The notes below the pieces were generated by a model. It worked only from the letters and a program-made list of their open reading frames with translations. It was not told the DNA's origin and did not search any database. The position numbers and the translations under genes were made by a program. Of a stretch of 64,000 bases of DNA, positions 26,964 through 34,880 are shown one piece after another (the first letter of the stretch is position 1; every line of letters starts with the position of its first letter). Source of the DNA: Desulfobulbaceae bacterium (GTDB lineage: Bacteria > Bacteroidota > Ignavibacteria > Kapaibacteriales > UBA2268); NCBI GenBank assembly GCA_018335795.1, contig JAGXRP010000066.1:1-64000 (forward strand), written 5' to 3'.

Positions 26964-29618
26964 ATGCTTGAATCAATTTACATAGGAATTATTATTATTA
27001 TTGGAACTATAATTTTCAATATGTACTCTGTTCGTTCATCAAAAAGACTTTTTCCTTTGATAGAACAAGCAGAAGAAAAAATATCTTCATACCTTGAGTT
27101 CCCAAATGGATATTTCAATTTGAATAAATTGACTGTTTGGAGAATAGATTATGACTCAGTATTGAGAAAACAACTATTCTTTAAGTTGAAATCATTGTTC
27201 TTTAAAAGTTCTGTTAAACAAAAATTGTATAGAATCTGGGAGATTAATTCAAATGCAGAAACTATACGTAATGATTACAATAGAAGATTTATAGATTATG
27301 AACTAAAAGTCTACGATTCTTTCTTTGATAATGTTGAAGGAAGAAAACTTGATAAACAACAAAGAGAAGCGGTAATAACTGATGAAGATAATAATTTAGT
27401 TGTTGCTGGTGCTGGGTCTGGCAAAACAACTACAATTGTTGGAAAGATGAATTATATCATTGACCGATATAAAGCTAAACCTGAAGAAATTCTCCTAATA
27501 TCATTTACAAATAAATCAAGTAAGACCTTGGCTGACAGAATTAATATTCCGGGGGTAAGAGCATTAACTTTTCATAAGTTTGGATTGGATACAATCACCG
27601 AAGTTGAAAAGGTTAAACCATCATTGTTTGATGAAAAAAACTTCAAGAAAATAATAATTGAGTCCTTTAATCAAAACTTAACTCAGAAAATATATTTGGA
27701 GAAAGTAGTTGACTATTTTCTAAACCATTTAAAAATTGATAAATCTTTATTTGACTTTAAGAATCAAGGCGAACACTTTCAATATTTGAAAGATATGGAT
27801 TATAAAGCATTTATACCATCTACAGTTCCTAACAAAGGTAAGCAAACATATAATTATGAAATAGTTAAAAGCATTCAAGAATGTAAAATTGCAAATTTTC
27901 TTTTCTTCAATAGGGTGTTTTACTATTATGAGCGTCCCTACCCTTATGATACTTCTACCAGTGAACACTCACAGTACAGACCAGATTTTACGATTGTAAA
28001 AGATATTACAAAAATTGAAGGTGATGAAATTAGAGAACCAAATTCAAGCTTGGTATTTCTTGAGCATTTTGGCATTGATAGGCAGAACAATGTTCCAAAA
28101 TTCTTTGCAGAGCCAGGAGAACCCTATGAGTTTGCCAAAAAGAAATACTTAGACAAAATTGATTGGGCTCGGAAATTACACAAAAGAAATCGTACTGAGT
28201 TAATTGAAACTTTTAGTTATGAATTTGACGAAAGAACTATTTCTGAGAATCTTACAAAAAAGTTGCAAAAAATCGGAATAAAACTTGACCCTATGTCTTC
28301 TGAAGAAATATGGAATATTATAAATACAGCAACCCCAAAGGATATTGACAATTTTTATGATTTGATTGCAACATTCATTGTTCTAATGAAATCAAACAAT
28401 ATGACTATAAGCGATGTTAAAGTCAAGGCATCAATGCTCAATAATATTCGTTTGAAAGAAAGGAGTTTATTGTTTTTAGAGCTAATAGAACCAATTTACT
28501 TGCATTATGAAAAATCTTTGAAGATAAATAAGCAAATCGATTTCAGCGATATGATTAATATATCTACTGCCTATTTTTCAGAAGGAAAACATTCTCAAAG
28601 TTTCAAATATATTATAATTGATGAGTTCCAAGATATTTCTCTAAGCAGGTATAGATTAATAAAGTCATTAAAAGATAATAATCCGGATTGTAAATTGTTT
28701 TGTGTTGGTGATGATTGGCAATCGATATATAGATTCACAGGCAGTGATATTGGGCTGTTCAGAGATTTTAGTAAATATTTTGGCTTTACTGCTTTATCGA
28801 AAATTGAAACTACATATAGATTTAGCAATCCATTGCTCAAATTGTCAAATGAGTTTATTATGAAGAATCCGAATCAAACTTCAAAACAACTTATGAATTC
28901 CAACAAAAGCAAAGTAACAAATTACAAAATAATCCAAGATAAATTTTTGGACAAAGGTTTAATTAAAGCATTTGATGATATTCTTGAAAATATAAGCGAT
29001 GTAAGTTCTAAAGAAATAATTTTGCTCGGTAGATATAAATTTGATTTTATTAGGCTTAAACAAGATTCAAAAGAATTTAAATTCAGTAATGACAATACTT
29101 TATATTACAACTCAAAGAATCATAAAAGTAAAACATTAAAAGCTGATTTTATGACGGTTCACAGTGCTAAAGGATTGGAGGCTGACATTATACTACTTAT
29201 CAATTGTAAATCAGGTCAGTATGGATTTCCCTCACAGATAAGCGATGATCCAGTACTAAATCTATTATTGAGCGATGCAGATCAGTTTGAAAACAGTGAA
29301 GAAAGGAGATTGTTTTATGTGGCATTAACAAGAGCAAAAGAATATGTATATCTGATAGCACCTGAATATGAAACATCAAAATTTATTGATGAAATAGATA
29401 ATAGCCAGAACAATTTGAATGGTCAACAAACAAAACTGTGTCCAAAATGTGAAACAACTAAACTAAAATTTGTATCAGGAACTTCAAAAACAGGTAATGA
29501 TTGGGCGTTTTGGGGGTGTTCTAACTTCAGATTTGGCTGTGATTATAAAGAATGGGTAGATGTTAAACCTGCTACTCCAATCAAAAATCGCTTTTTTTCT
29601 AATAGGCAGATTAAATAA
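26964..29618 (+). CDS. HelD-like UvrD-family helicase with nuclease-like insertion and zinc-finger C-terminus
   Basis: NLVVAGAGSGKTTTIVGKM; IIIDEFQDIS; CVGDDWQSIYRFTGSDI; MTVHSAKGLEADIILL; insertion KSIQECKIANFLFFNRVFYYYERPY...YRPDFTIV...LVFLEHFGID; C-terminal CPKC...WGCSNFRFGCDY. Confidence 0.8.
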   Translation: MLESIYIGIIIIIGTIIFNMYSVRSSKRLFPLIEQAEEKISSYLEFPNGYFNLNKLTVWRIDYDSVLRKQLFFKLKSLFFKSSVKQKLYRIWEINSNAETIRNDYNRRFIDYELKVYDSFFDNVEGRKLDKQQREAVITDEDNNLVVAGAGSGKTTTIVGKMNYIIDRYKAKPEEILLISFTNKSSKTLADRINIPGVRALTFHKFGLDTITEVEKVKPSLFDEKNFKKIIIESFNQNLTQKIYLEKVVDYFLNHLKIDKSLFDFKNQGEHFQYLKDMDYKAFIPSTVPNKGKQTYNYEIVKSIQECKIANFLFFNRVFYYYERPYPYDTSTSEHSQYRPDFTIVKDITKIEGDEIREPNSSLVFLEHFGIDRQNNVPKFFAEPGEPYEFAKKKYLDKIDWARKLHKRNRTELIETFSYEFDERTISENLTKKLQKIGIKLDPMSSEEIWNIINTATPKDIDNFYDLIATFIVLMKSNNMTISDVKVKASMLNNIRLKERSLLFLELIEPIYLHYEKSLKINKQIDFSDMINISTAYFSEGKHSQSFKYIIIDEFQDISLSRYRLIKSLKDNNPDCKLFCVGDDWQSIYRFTGSDIGLFRDFSKYFGFTALSKIETTYRFSNPLLKLSNEFIMKNPNQTSKQLMNSNKSKVTNYKIIQDKFLDKGLIKAFDDILENISDVSSKEIILLGRYKFDFIRLKQDSKEFKFSNDNTLYYNSKNHKSKTLKADFMTVHSAKGLEADIILLINCKSGQYGFPSQISDDPVLNLLLSDADQFENSEERRLFYVALTRAKEYVYLIAPEYETSKFIDEIDNSQNNLNGQQTKLCPKCETTKLKFVSGTSKTGNDWAFWGCSNFRFGCDYKEWVDVKPATPIKNRFFSNRQIK

Positions 29619-29650
29619 CAATAGGATTATTAACAATTTAGATTATTGAT

Positions 29651-30100
29651 ATGAAAACATATACATACAAAGACTTGATAGAATCATATAAATACTATCT
29701 TTTATACAAGGATAGCGACCCTTTCTTTGATTACTATGTCCAAAGATATAAAGCTTTAAGTGAGTCATTTGGAGTAGATTTTAATGTTGAAATCAAAAGT
29801 GATAGTAAAAAAGATGACTTACTAAGGTGGTTTGTTGATTCTGTTAAAGCAACCACTAAAAGAATCAATCCTTTTGATGGATTAATGGAAGCACCTGCAT
29901 ACATAGGAAAACTTTATAAAGAGCATACCAAAGATTTCATTGAAGCTGAAGGAGTTTTACATAAAGCTCACTTCAAGTTTCAATGCCATCTTATTGAACT
30001 TATTTATGGTAATACTGAAAGCACTGTATCGTCAGCAGAACTATTGGAAAATGGTTTTGACGATTCTCAAAACGAACCTGATATAACTGATTTTTGGTAA
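29651..30100 (+). CDS. hypothetical protein
   Basis: 149 aa ORF between helicase and integrase, 6 nt before the integrase. Confidence 0.6.
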   Translation: MKTYTYKDLIESYKYYLLYKDSDPFFDYYVQRYKALSESFGVDFNVEIKSDSKKDDLLRWFVDSVKATTKRINPFDGLMEAPAYIGKLYKEHTKDFIEAEGVLHKAHFKFQCHLIELIYGNTESTVSSAELLENGFDDSQNEPDITDFW

Positions 30101-30106
30101 TACTTT

Positions 30107-31192
30107 ATGGCAAGACCACGAACACGAAAGCAAAGATGGGATCACCCATTGTATAACATCGGTTATTGTTTTAACCGTGATGGCGTGGTTCATACAAACA
30201 TTTCCTATGATAACAAGCGTTATAGGCAAGCAACTCCACTCAATTGGTTGCCTGAAAACAAGAAAAGTGCTCTGAAAATACTTGAGGAGAGAATTGTTTC
30301 ATTAATGAATCCTAATGATGAGAAGGATGTTACTAACGATAATCAAGTGCAGAGTGTATTCGTTTTGATAAAGAAATTTTCAGAGATTCACGTAAAAAAC
30401 TTATCCAAAACTGCCCAAAGAAAGTATTCTTATGCTTGTAGCACTTTTATTAAAAAAGACTTTTTCTTGTTGCAAGTTGATGATATCCAAGATCATATTA
30501 GCCATAACAAGAATAGGTGTCATCTTCACGATAATACTAAAAGAAAACTATTGATGAACTTAAAGCAGCTCTTTGATTATGCTATTTCTCGTGGATATAT
30601 GCCACGAAATCCAGTAATAAAAGAAATGTTGCCTAAACCAGTAAAGTCAAAAAATGTTGTATTTACTTTTAATGAAGTCGAGAAGTTAATCCATTATTTC
30701 CAGAAGACTGAAAAGAAAGAATTTTCTTTACTGATAAGATTCATTGCAAATACTGGTGTTAGGATTGCTGAAGCAATTAGTATAAAATGGAAAGATATAA
30801 AAGACGACATGATTCTTATTCATGGCAAAGGAAACCGTGAAAGGCAGTTTCCAATCAAACCTTTTCCAGAAGTTGCAGAGATATTAACCGAATTAATCGA
30901 ATTTAAAGAAATCAACAACGGCAAATTGTTTAAATGGAATTCCTATGCTAAGTTAGAAAAATGGATTCGTGATGCAATTGCTGAACTTGAGATAAATAAA
31001 GATGTCAATTTTCATGCTATACGAAAAATGTTTGAGAATCGTCTAATAAATGATGAAGATTTGGATTCTAACATTGTTGCTGAAATTCTTGGGCATTCAA
31101 GGAGAATTCAAGAGCAACATTATTTGGAAGTATTAGGAGCAAAAAGGATGGAAGAGATTATTATGAGAAGAAGAAATAAAAAGGAAAAGTAG
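30107..31192 (+). CDS. tyrosine recombinase/phage integrase
   Basis: NTGVRIAEAISIKWKDIKDD (Arg box), HAIRKMFENRLI (HxxR), ILGHSRRIQEQHYLE (GH...Y). Confidence 0.9.
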   Translation: MARPRTRKQRWDHPLYNIGYCFNRDGVVHTNISYDNKRYRQATPLNWLPENKKSALKILEERIVSLMNPNDEKDVTNDNQVQSVFVLIKKFSEIHVKNLSKTAQRKYSYACSTFIKKDFFLLQVDDIQDHISHNKNRCHLHDNTKRKLLMNLKQLFDYAISRGYMPRNPVIKEMLPKPVKSKNVVFTFNEVEKLIHYFQKTEKKEFSLLIRFIANTGVRIAEAISIKWKDIKDDMILIHGKGNRERQFPIKPFPEVAEILTELIEFKEINNGKLFKWNSYAKLEKWIRDAIAELEINKDVNFHAIRKMFENRLINDEDLDSNIVAEILGHSRRIQEQHYLEVLGAKRMEEIIMRRRNKKEK

Positions 31193-31271
31193 CGTGTCAA
31201 ATACGTGCCAAATAAGTTAGAAATCTTTGATAAAATATAAAGAAAAATGGCACAAGCAAAATTTTGAAAGT

Positions 31272-31296
31272 AGCTGTATTACAATAGGATACAGCT
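31272..31296. repeat. perfect 8-bp inverted repeat
   Basis: AGCTGTAT-N9-ATACAGCT between the integrase and the putative att site. Confidence 0.6.
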
Positions 31297-31311
31297 TGAA
31301 TTACAACTAAC

Positions 31312-31346
31312 GGAGAAGTTGGGATGTTCTCCCGCCATCTCCACAA
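31312..31346 (+). ncRNA. probable displaced tmRNA 3'-end fragment (att site remnant)
   Basis: ggagaagttgggatgttCTCCCGCCATCTCCACaa closely resembles tmRNA TLD 3' ends (...ACTCCCGCCAGCTCCACCA type); only the 3' end is present and the T-loop is degenerate. Confidence 0.5.
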
Positions 31347-31356
31347 CCTAAACTTG

Positions 31357-31381
31357 AAAACCCTGACTGTGTCGGGGTTTT
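31357..31381 (+). terminator. Rho-independent terminator
   Basis: AAAACCCTGAC-TGT-GTCGGGGTTTT hairpin with T-tract. Confidence 0.8.
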
Positions 31382-31517
31382 GTGTTTATGCTTTTATTAT
31401 ATTTCAATTCTTGCTTGGATTTTATATTTCTTTTATTTATGTTTGCAATGTGGATATTGGTATATAAGGCTTTTAAATGAGTATTTTGATGTTATACTTG
31501 AAAAAAGGAAGCACGAT

Positions 31518-33590
31518 ATGAAAAAGTTATTTTTGTCAGCAGTTTTTATGCTTTTAGCGGCAAACACCCTTTTCTCTCAATGGGAACCGGTGAATAATGG
31601 GCTGGAAGGAGTACAGTTTGGTGTTAATGTTCTTTGTTTAGCAAAATCCGAAAATAACATTTTTGTAGGTACTACATCTGGTGTATTTCTGTCAACTAAC
31701 TATGGGGATAGCTGGGCAACTGCCGGATTGTCACAACATCGTGTAAACACAATTACCATTAGTGAAAACAACATATTTGCAGGAACAGAAGAAGGAGGTA
31801 TATTCTTATCTTCGGACAACGCTAATAGTTGGATAGAGAAAAATAATGGATTAACAAATATTCAAATCTCTGCAATAGCCATAAACGGAAATGACATATT
31901 TGCCGGTACAGGTGAAGGGATATTTTTATCAACAGATAATGGAAATAGTTGGACAGAGAAAAATAATAATTCTACAAAAAGAATGGTCTATACAATAGCA
32001 ATTAAAGGAAATAATATTTTTGTCGGTACTTATGGTGGTGGTGTATTTATTTCAACTGATAATGGTGATAGTTGGACACAGAAAAATAATGGTATGAAAA
32101 ATTTAAATGTATTATCTTTAGCAATTAATGAAAATCACATCTTTGCAGGTACTTACGGTGATGGTATATTTTTATCAACAGATAACGGCAATAGTTGGGT
32201 TCAAAAATCGCAAGGATTAAAAAATTATACAGTTTTAGAAATAGTTATAAGTGGGGACCTCATAATTGCAGGAACATGGAGTAGTGTATTTTTATCAACT
32301 GATATGGGAAATAGTTGGAAACTTATATTATTAACTGATATGTATGTATTTGCACTAACAATATTTGAAAATAACATTTTTGCTGTTCCATTTTATGGTC
32401 AAGTATTTATTTCATCCGATATGGGGAATAATTGGACTCAAAAAAAGGATTTATCAATATTAAGAGATGTACAAGCCATTGCGATTAGGGGTGAAAATGT
32501 ATTTGCAGGTTTAAGGGCTGATGGAGTGTATTTTTCATCTGATATTGGAAATAGCTGGACTCAGAAAAATAATGGTTTGACAGATTTTGATATTTATATT
32601 AATTCACTCGCTATAAATGGTAACTATATTTTTGCAGGAACAGGAGTTAATGGTATTGGTGGTTTATATTTATCAACTGATAATGGAAACAACTGGAAAA
32701 TTTTAAATAATGGGATTGTAGAAGCTCAAATAAATACTATTGTAATTAGTGGCGATAACATTTTTGCAGGATCTAATTCAGGTAAAGTATCTCTATCAAC
32801 AGATAATGGAAATTCATGGCAAGAAAAAAGTAATGGATTGACAGGTTGGCATGTTTCAACAATAGCTATAGATGGAAACAACATTTTTGTAGGGATATCA
32901 AAAGGTGATGGAGGCGTGTTTGTATCAACTGATAACGGAAATAGTTGGACAAAGAAAACTAATGAATTGACAAATATTGATGTACAGGCACTTTTAATAA
33001 GTGGAGATAATATTTTAGCTGGAACTGTTGGAAGCGGAATTTTAGTTTCTACTGATAATGGGGAAAGCTGGACCCAAAAAACTAATGGATTAACCAATCA
33101 AAATGTCTGGACATTAGCCCAAAGTGGTAATAATATTTTTGCAGGTACTTCAGATGGAGTATTTTTAACTACGGATAATGGAAATAACTGGATTAAAAAA
33201 AGTGATATTGTGATAATGAAACATGTCCAAGAAATTGCTGTAAATGAAGATTATATCTTTGTCGGGACTTGGATTAGTGGCATTTTCAGAGCAAAAATAT
33301 CAGATTTAGTTGCTTCGAGTGTGAATGATGAGTTTAGCTCAAATGGTAATTTGAAAATTTATCCCAACCCTGTAAGTGAACTACTCACGATCGGAAGAAA
33401 TGGCGTCGGACGGGCTGAAATTGTCATCACAAACACAATCGGACAAACTGTTTATACCGGTACGGTTGCAGCCGGAGAGCAAAATGCATGCGTACCTGTT
33501 GCAGAATATCCCGATGGAATTTACTTCATAAATATGAAATACGATGACGGAACAACAGAATTCCAAAAATTTGTGAAAAGCGGGAAATAG
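31518..33590 (+). CDS. secreted YCF48/BNR-like repeat protein with T9SS C-terminal sorting domain
   Basis: Signal peptide MKKLFLSAVFMLLAANTLFSQ; many ~40-aa repeats (NNIFAGT..GVFLSTDNGNSWTQKNNGLTN); C-terminal LKIYPNPVSELLTIGR...IYFINMKYDDGTTEFQKFVKSGK. Start moved to ATG 31518. Confidence 0.85.
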   Translation: MKKLFLSAVFMLLAANTLFSQWEPVNNGLEGVQFGVNVLCLAKSENNIFVGTTSGVFLSTNYGDSWATAGLSQHRVNTITISENNIFAGTEEGGIFLSSDNANSWIEKNNGLTNIQISAIAINGNDIFAGTGEGIFLSTDNGNSWTEKNNNSTKRMVYTIAIKGNNIFVGTYGGGVFISTDNGDSWTQKNNGMKNLNVLSLAINENHIFAGTYGDGIFLSTDNGNSWVQKSQGLKNYTVLEIVISGDLIIAGTWSSVFLSTDMGNSWKLILLTDMYVFALTIFENNIFAVPFYGQVFISSDMGNNWTQKKDLSILRDVQAIAIRGENVFAGLRADGVYFSSDIGNSWTQKNNGLTDFDIYINSLAINGNYIFAGTGVNGIGGLYLSTDNGNNWKILNNGIVEAQINTIVISGDNIFAGSNSGKVSLSTDNGNSWQEKSNGLTGWHVSTIAIDGNNIFVGISKGDGGVFVSTDNGNSWTKKTNELTNIDVQALLISGDNILAGTVGSGILVSTDNGESWTQKTNGLTNQNVWTLAQSGNNIFAGTSDGVFLTTDNGNNWIKKSDIVIMKHVQEIAVNEDYIFVGTWISGIFRAKISDLVASSVNDEFSSNGNLKIYPNPVSELLTIGRNGVGRAEIVITNTIGQTVYTGTVAAGEQNACVPVAEYPDGIYFINMKYDDGTTEFQKFVKSGK

Positions 33591-33617
33591 TTTTAAAGTG
33601 GTGCATATTTAAAATTT

Positions 33618-33646
33618 AAAAGCCCTTCTATACTGAAGGGCTTTTT
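33618..33646 (+). terminator. Rho-independent terminator
   Basis: AAAAGCCCTTC-tatact-GAAGGGCTTTTT. Confidence 0.8.
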
Positions 33647-33769
33647 ATTTTTGCATTTAATTTGATTTATTTTATTTATTACTTATAAAATCGCTATTTG
33701 CTTTGTAGATGGAGTCCAGAGCGTGTTGTCCGTCAAATTCGGATAGGATTTCCATTTTGCCGGCACCTT

Positions 33770-34091
33770 TGTAATTTGTCAACCAGATTCGCAATATGTT
33801 CAATCATTCGTAAAAAACGACCATTTGAACTTTGTTGTTTATTACAATTACAATGGTGTTGTTAGACGATATTTCCCTGATTTCATCTGTAAATTGACAA
33901 ATGGAGAATATCTTGTAGTTGAAACCAAAGGTCAAGATATCGAGCAGAACAAAACCAAGAGAGTATATTTAGACGAGTGGTGCAAAGCGGTGAATCAGCA
34001 CGGTGGATTTGGTAAATGGAATTGGGTGGTTTCATTTGACCCAAATGATTTATCAATGTTGATTAAGAATGTAGTTAGTAATGAATCGTAA
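33770..34091 (+). pseudogene. C-terminal remnant of a Type III Res-like/helicase restriction protein
   Basis: QYVQSFVKNDHLNFVVYYNYNGVVRRYFPDFICKLTNGEYLVVETKGQ: PD-ExK C-terminus with no upstream helicase. Confidence 0.7.
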
Positions 34092-34165
34092 AAAAAGATT
34101 TGCCCAAGGCGCACTTTTCTTATAAGAAGCGGGGCAAGTATGTTAATACAAAAGAAATTTATAAG

Positions 34166-34380
34166 ATGGAAAAAAATCAAACATCTGAAATAATTATTTA
34201 CGTACATCGGAAGGCAAAGTAAGCGTTGATGTTATATACAATGCCGAAACCTTCTGCCTTACCCAGAAAGCTATGGCTCAGTTATTTGGCGTGGAAGTTC
34301 CAGCGAGTTATTGGAAAATTCAGTTATTTCCCAAATTGAAACAACTGCGAGCATCTTGAATTATCGAATTACCTGATTCA
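34166..34380 (+). pseudogene. frameshifted remnant of a RhuM-family protein
   Basis: Across frames: MEKNQTSEIIIY / TSEGKVSVDVIYNAETFCLTQKAMAQLFGVEVP / ELLENSVISQIETTAS. Confidence 0.65.
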
Positions 34381-34880
34381 TATAAGTCAAACATATATAT
34401 ATATATAACACCACTCTATCGGGTAGTGTTTTTTTATTAGCAAACGTTCATTTTCACTACGTAGAAATTAGTTTCTCGCATCATTAAAAATATTTTTTGC
34501 ATAATCAAATTTTTATTGTATGTTTGACATAGATATTTATTAGTTTTAGTTAAATGAATAATTTGTAATTATAATACGACACTAATGCAGACTATCGACA
34601 ATTCGACATTTCATAATGCCTTTCAAAACCAAGCAACTTTTCAAAGATGCAAATATTGTATTTGGACACCATTTCGGCTATCTACAAAAGCGAATGTTCT
34701 CCTCAATTTCATTGTTGCAACTTTAATGACCAATAAATTTATATGATATAGATTGGATTTTGAGTACTCAATATAATTGACTTATTGTTATTCAACAAGG
34801 TATCAAATTACATTTTCTCAGAGATAGGCTTCAAAAATACTTTGTTTTTTTGTTACATAAACAATGTTAAAGGAGAGATT

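Noticed and set aside
9979-29618. Assignment to BREX, DISARM or Gabija
   Set aside because: No PglZ, BrxC, DrmA/B/C or OLD-TOPRIM GajA signatures could be recognised; the UvrD helicases alone are not sufficient.
1-31192. Calling the element a complete prophage
   Set aside because: No terminase, portal, capsid, tail or lysis gene is visible in the window and the left boundary is outside it.
32726-33097. 123-aa minus-strand ORF inside the repeat protein gene
   Set aside because: Repetitive shadow ORF produced by the coding repeats on the other strand.
31518-33590. Tandem ~120-nt repeats considered as a CRISPR-like array
   Set aside because: Repeats are in frame and encode YCF48/BNR-like units; there are no short palindromic repeats with unique spacers. 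No CRISPR array or cas gene was seen in the window.
34406-34435. aacaccac...gtagtgttttttt hairpin as terminator
   Set aside because: Stem has an internal mismatch and is short; adjacent only to pseudogene remnants, so not listed as a feature.
34785-34880. N-terminal extension of the 34785 ORF (MLFNKVSNYIFSEIGFKN...)
   Set aside because: A better start is the TTG at 34881, directly after AAAGGAG and preceding a typical signal peptide.
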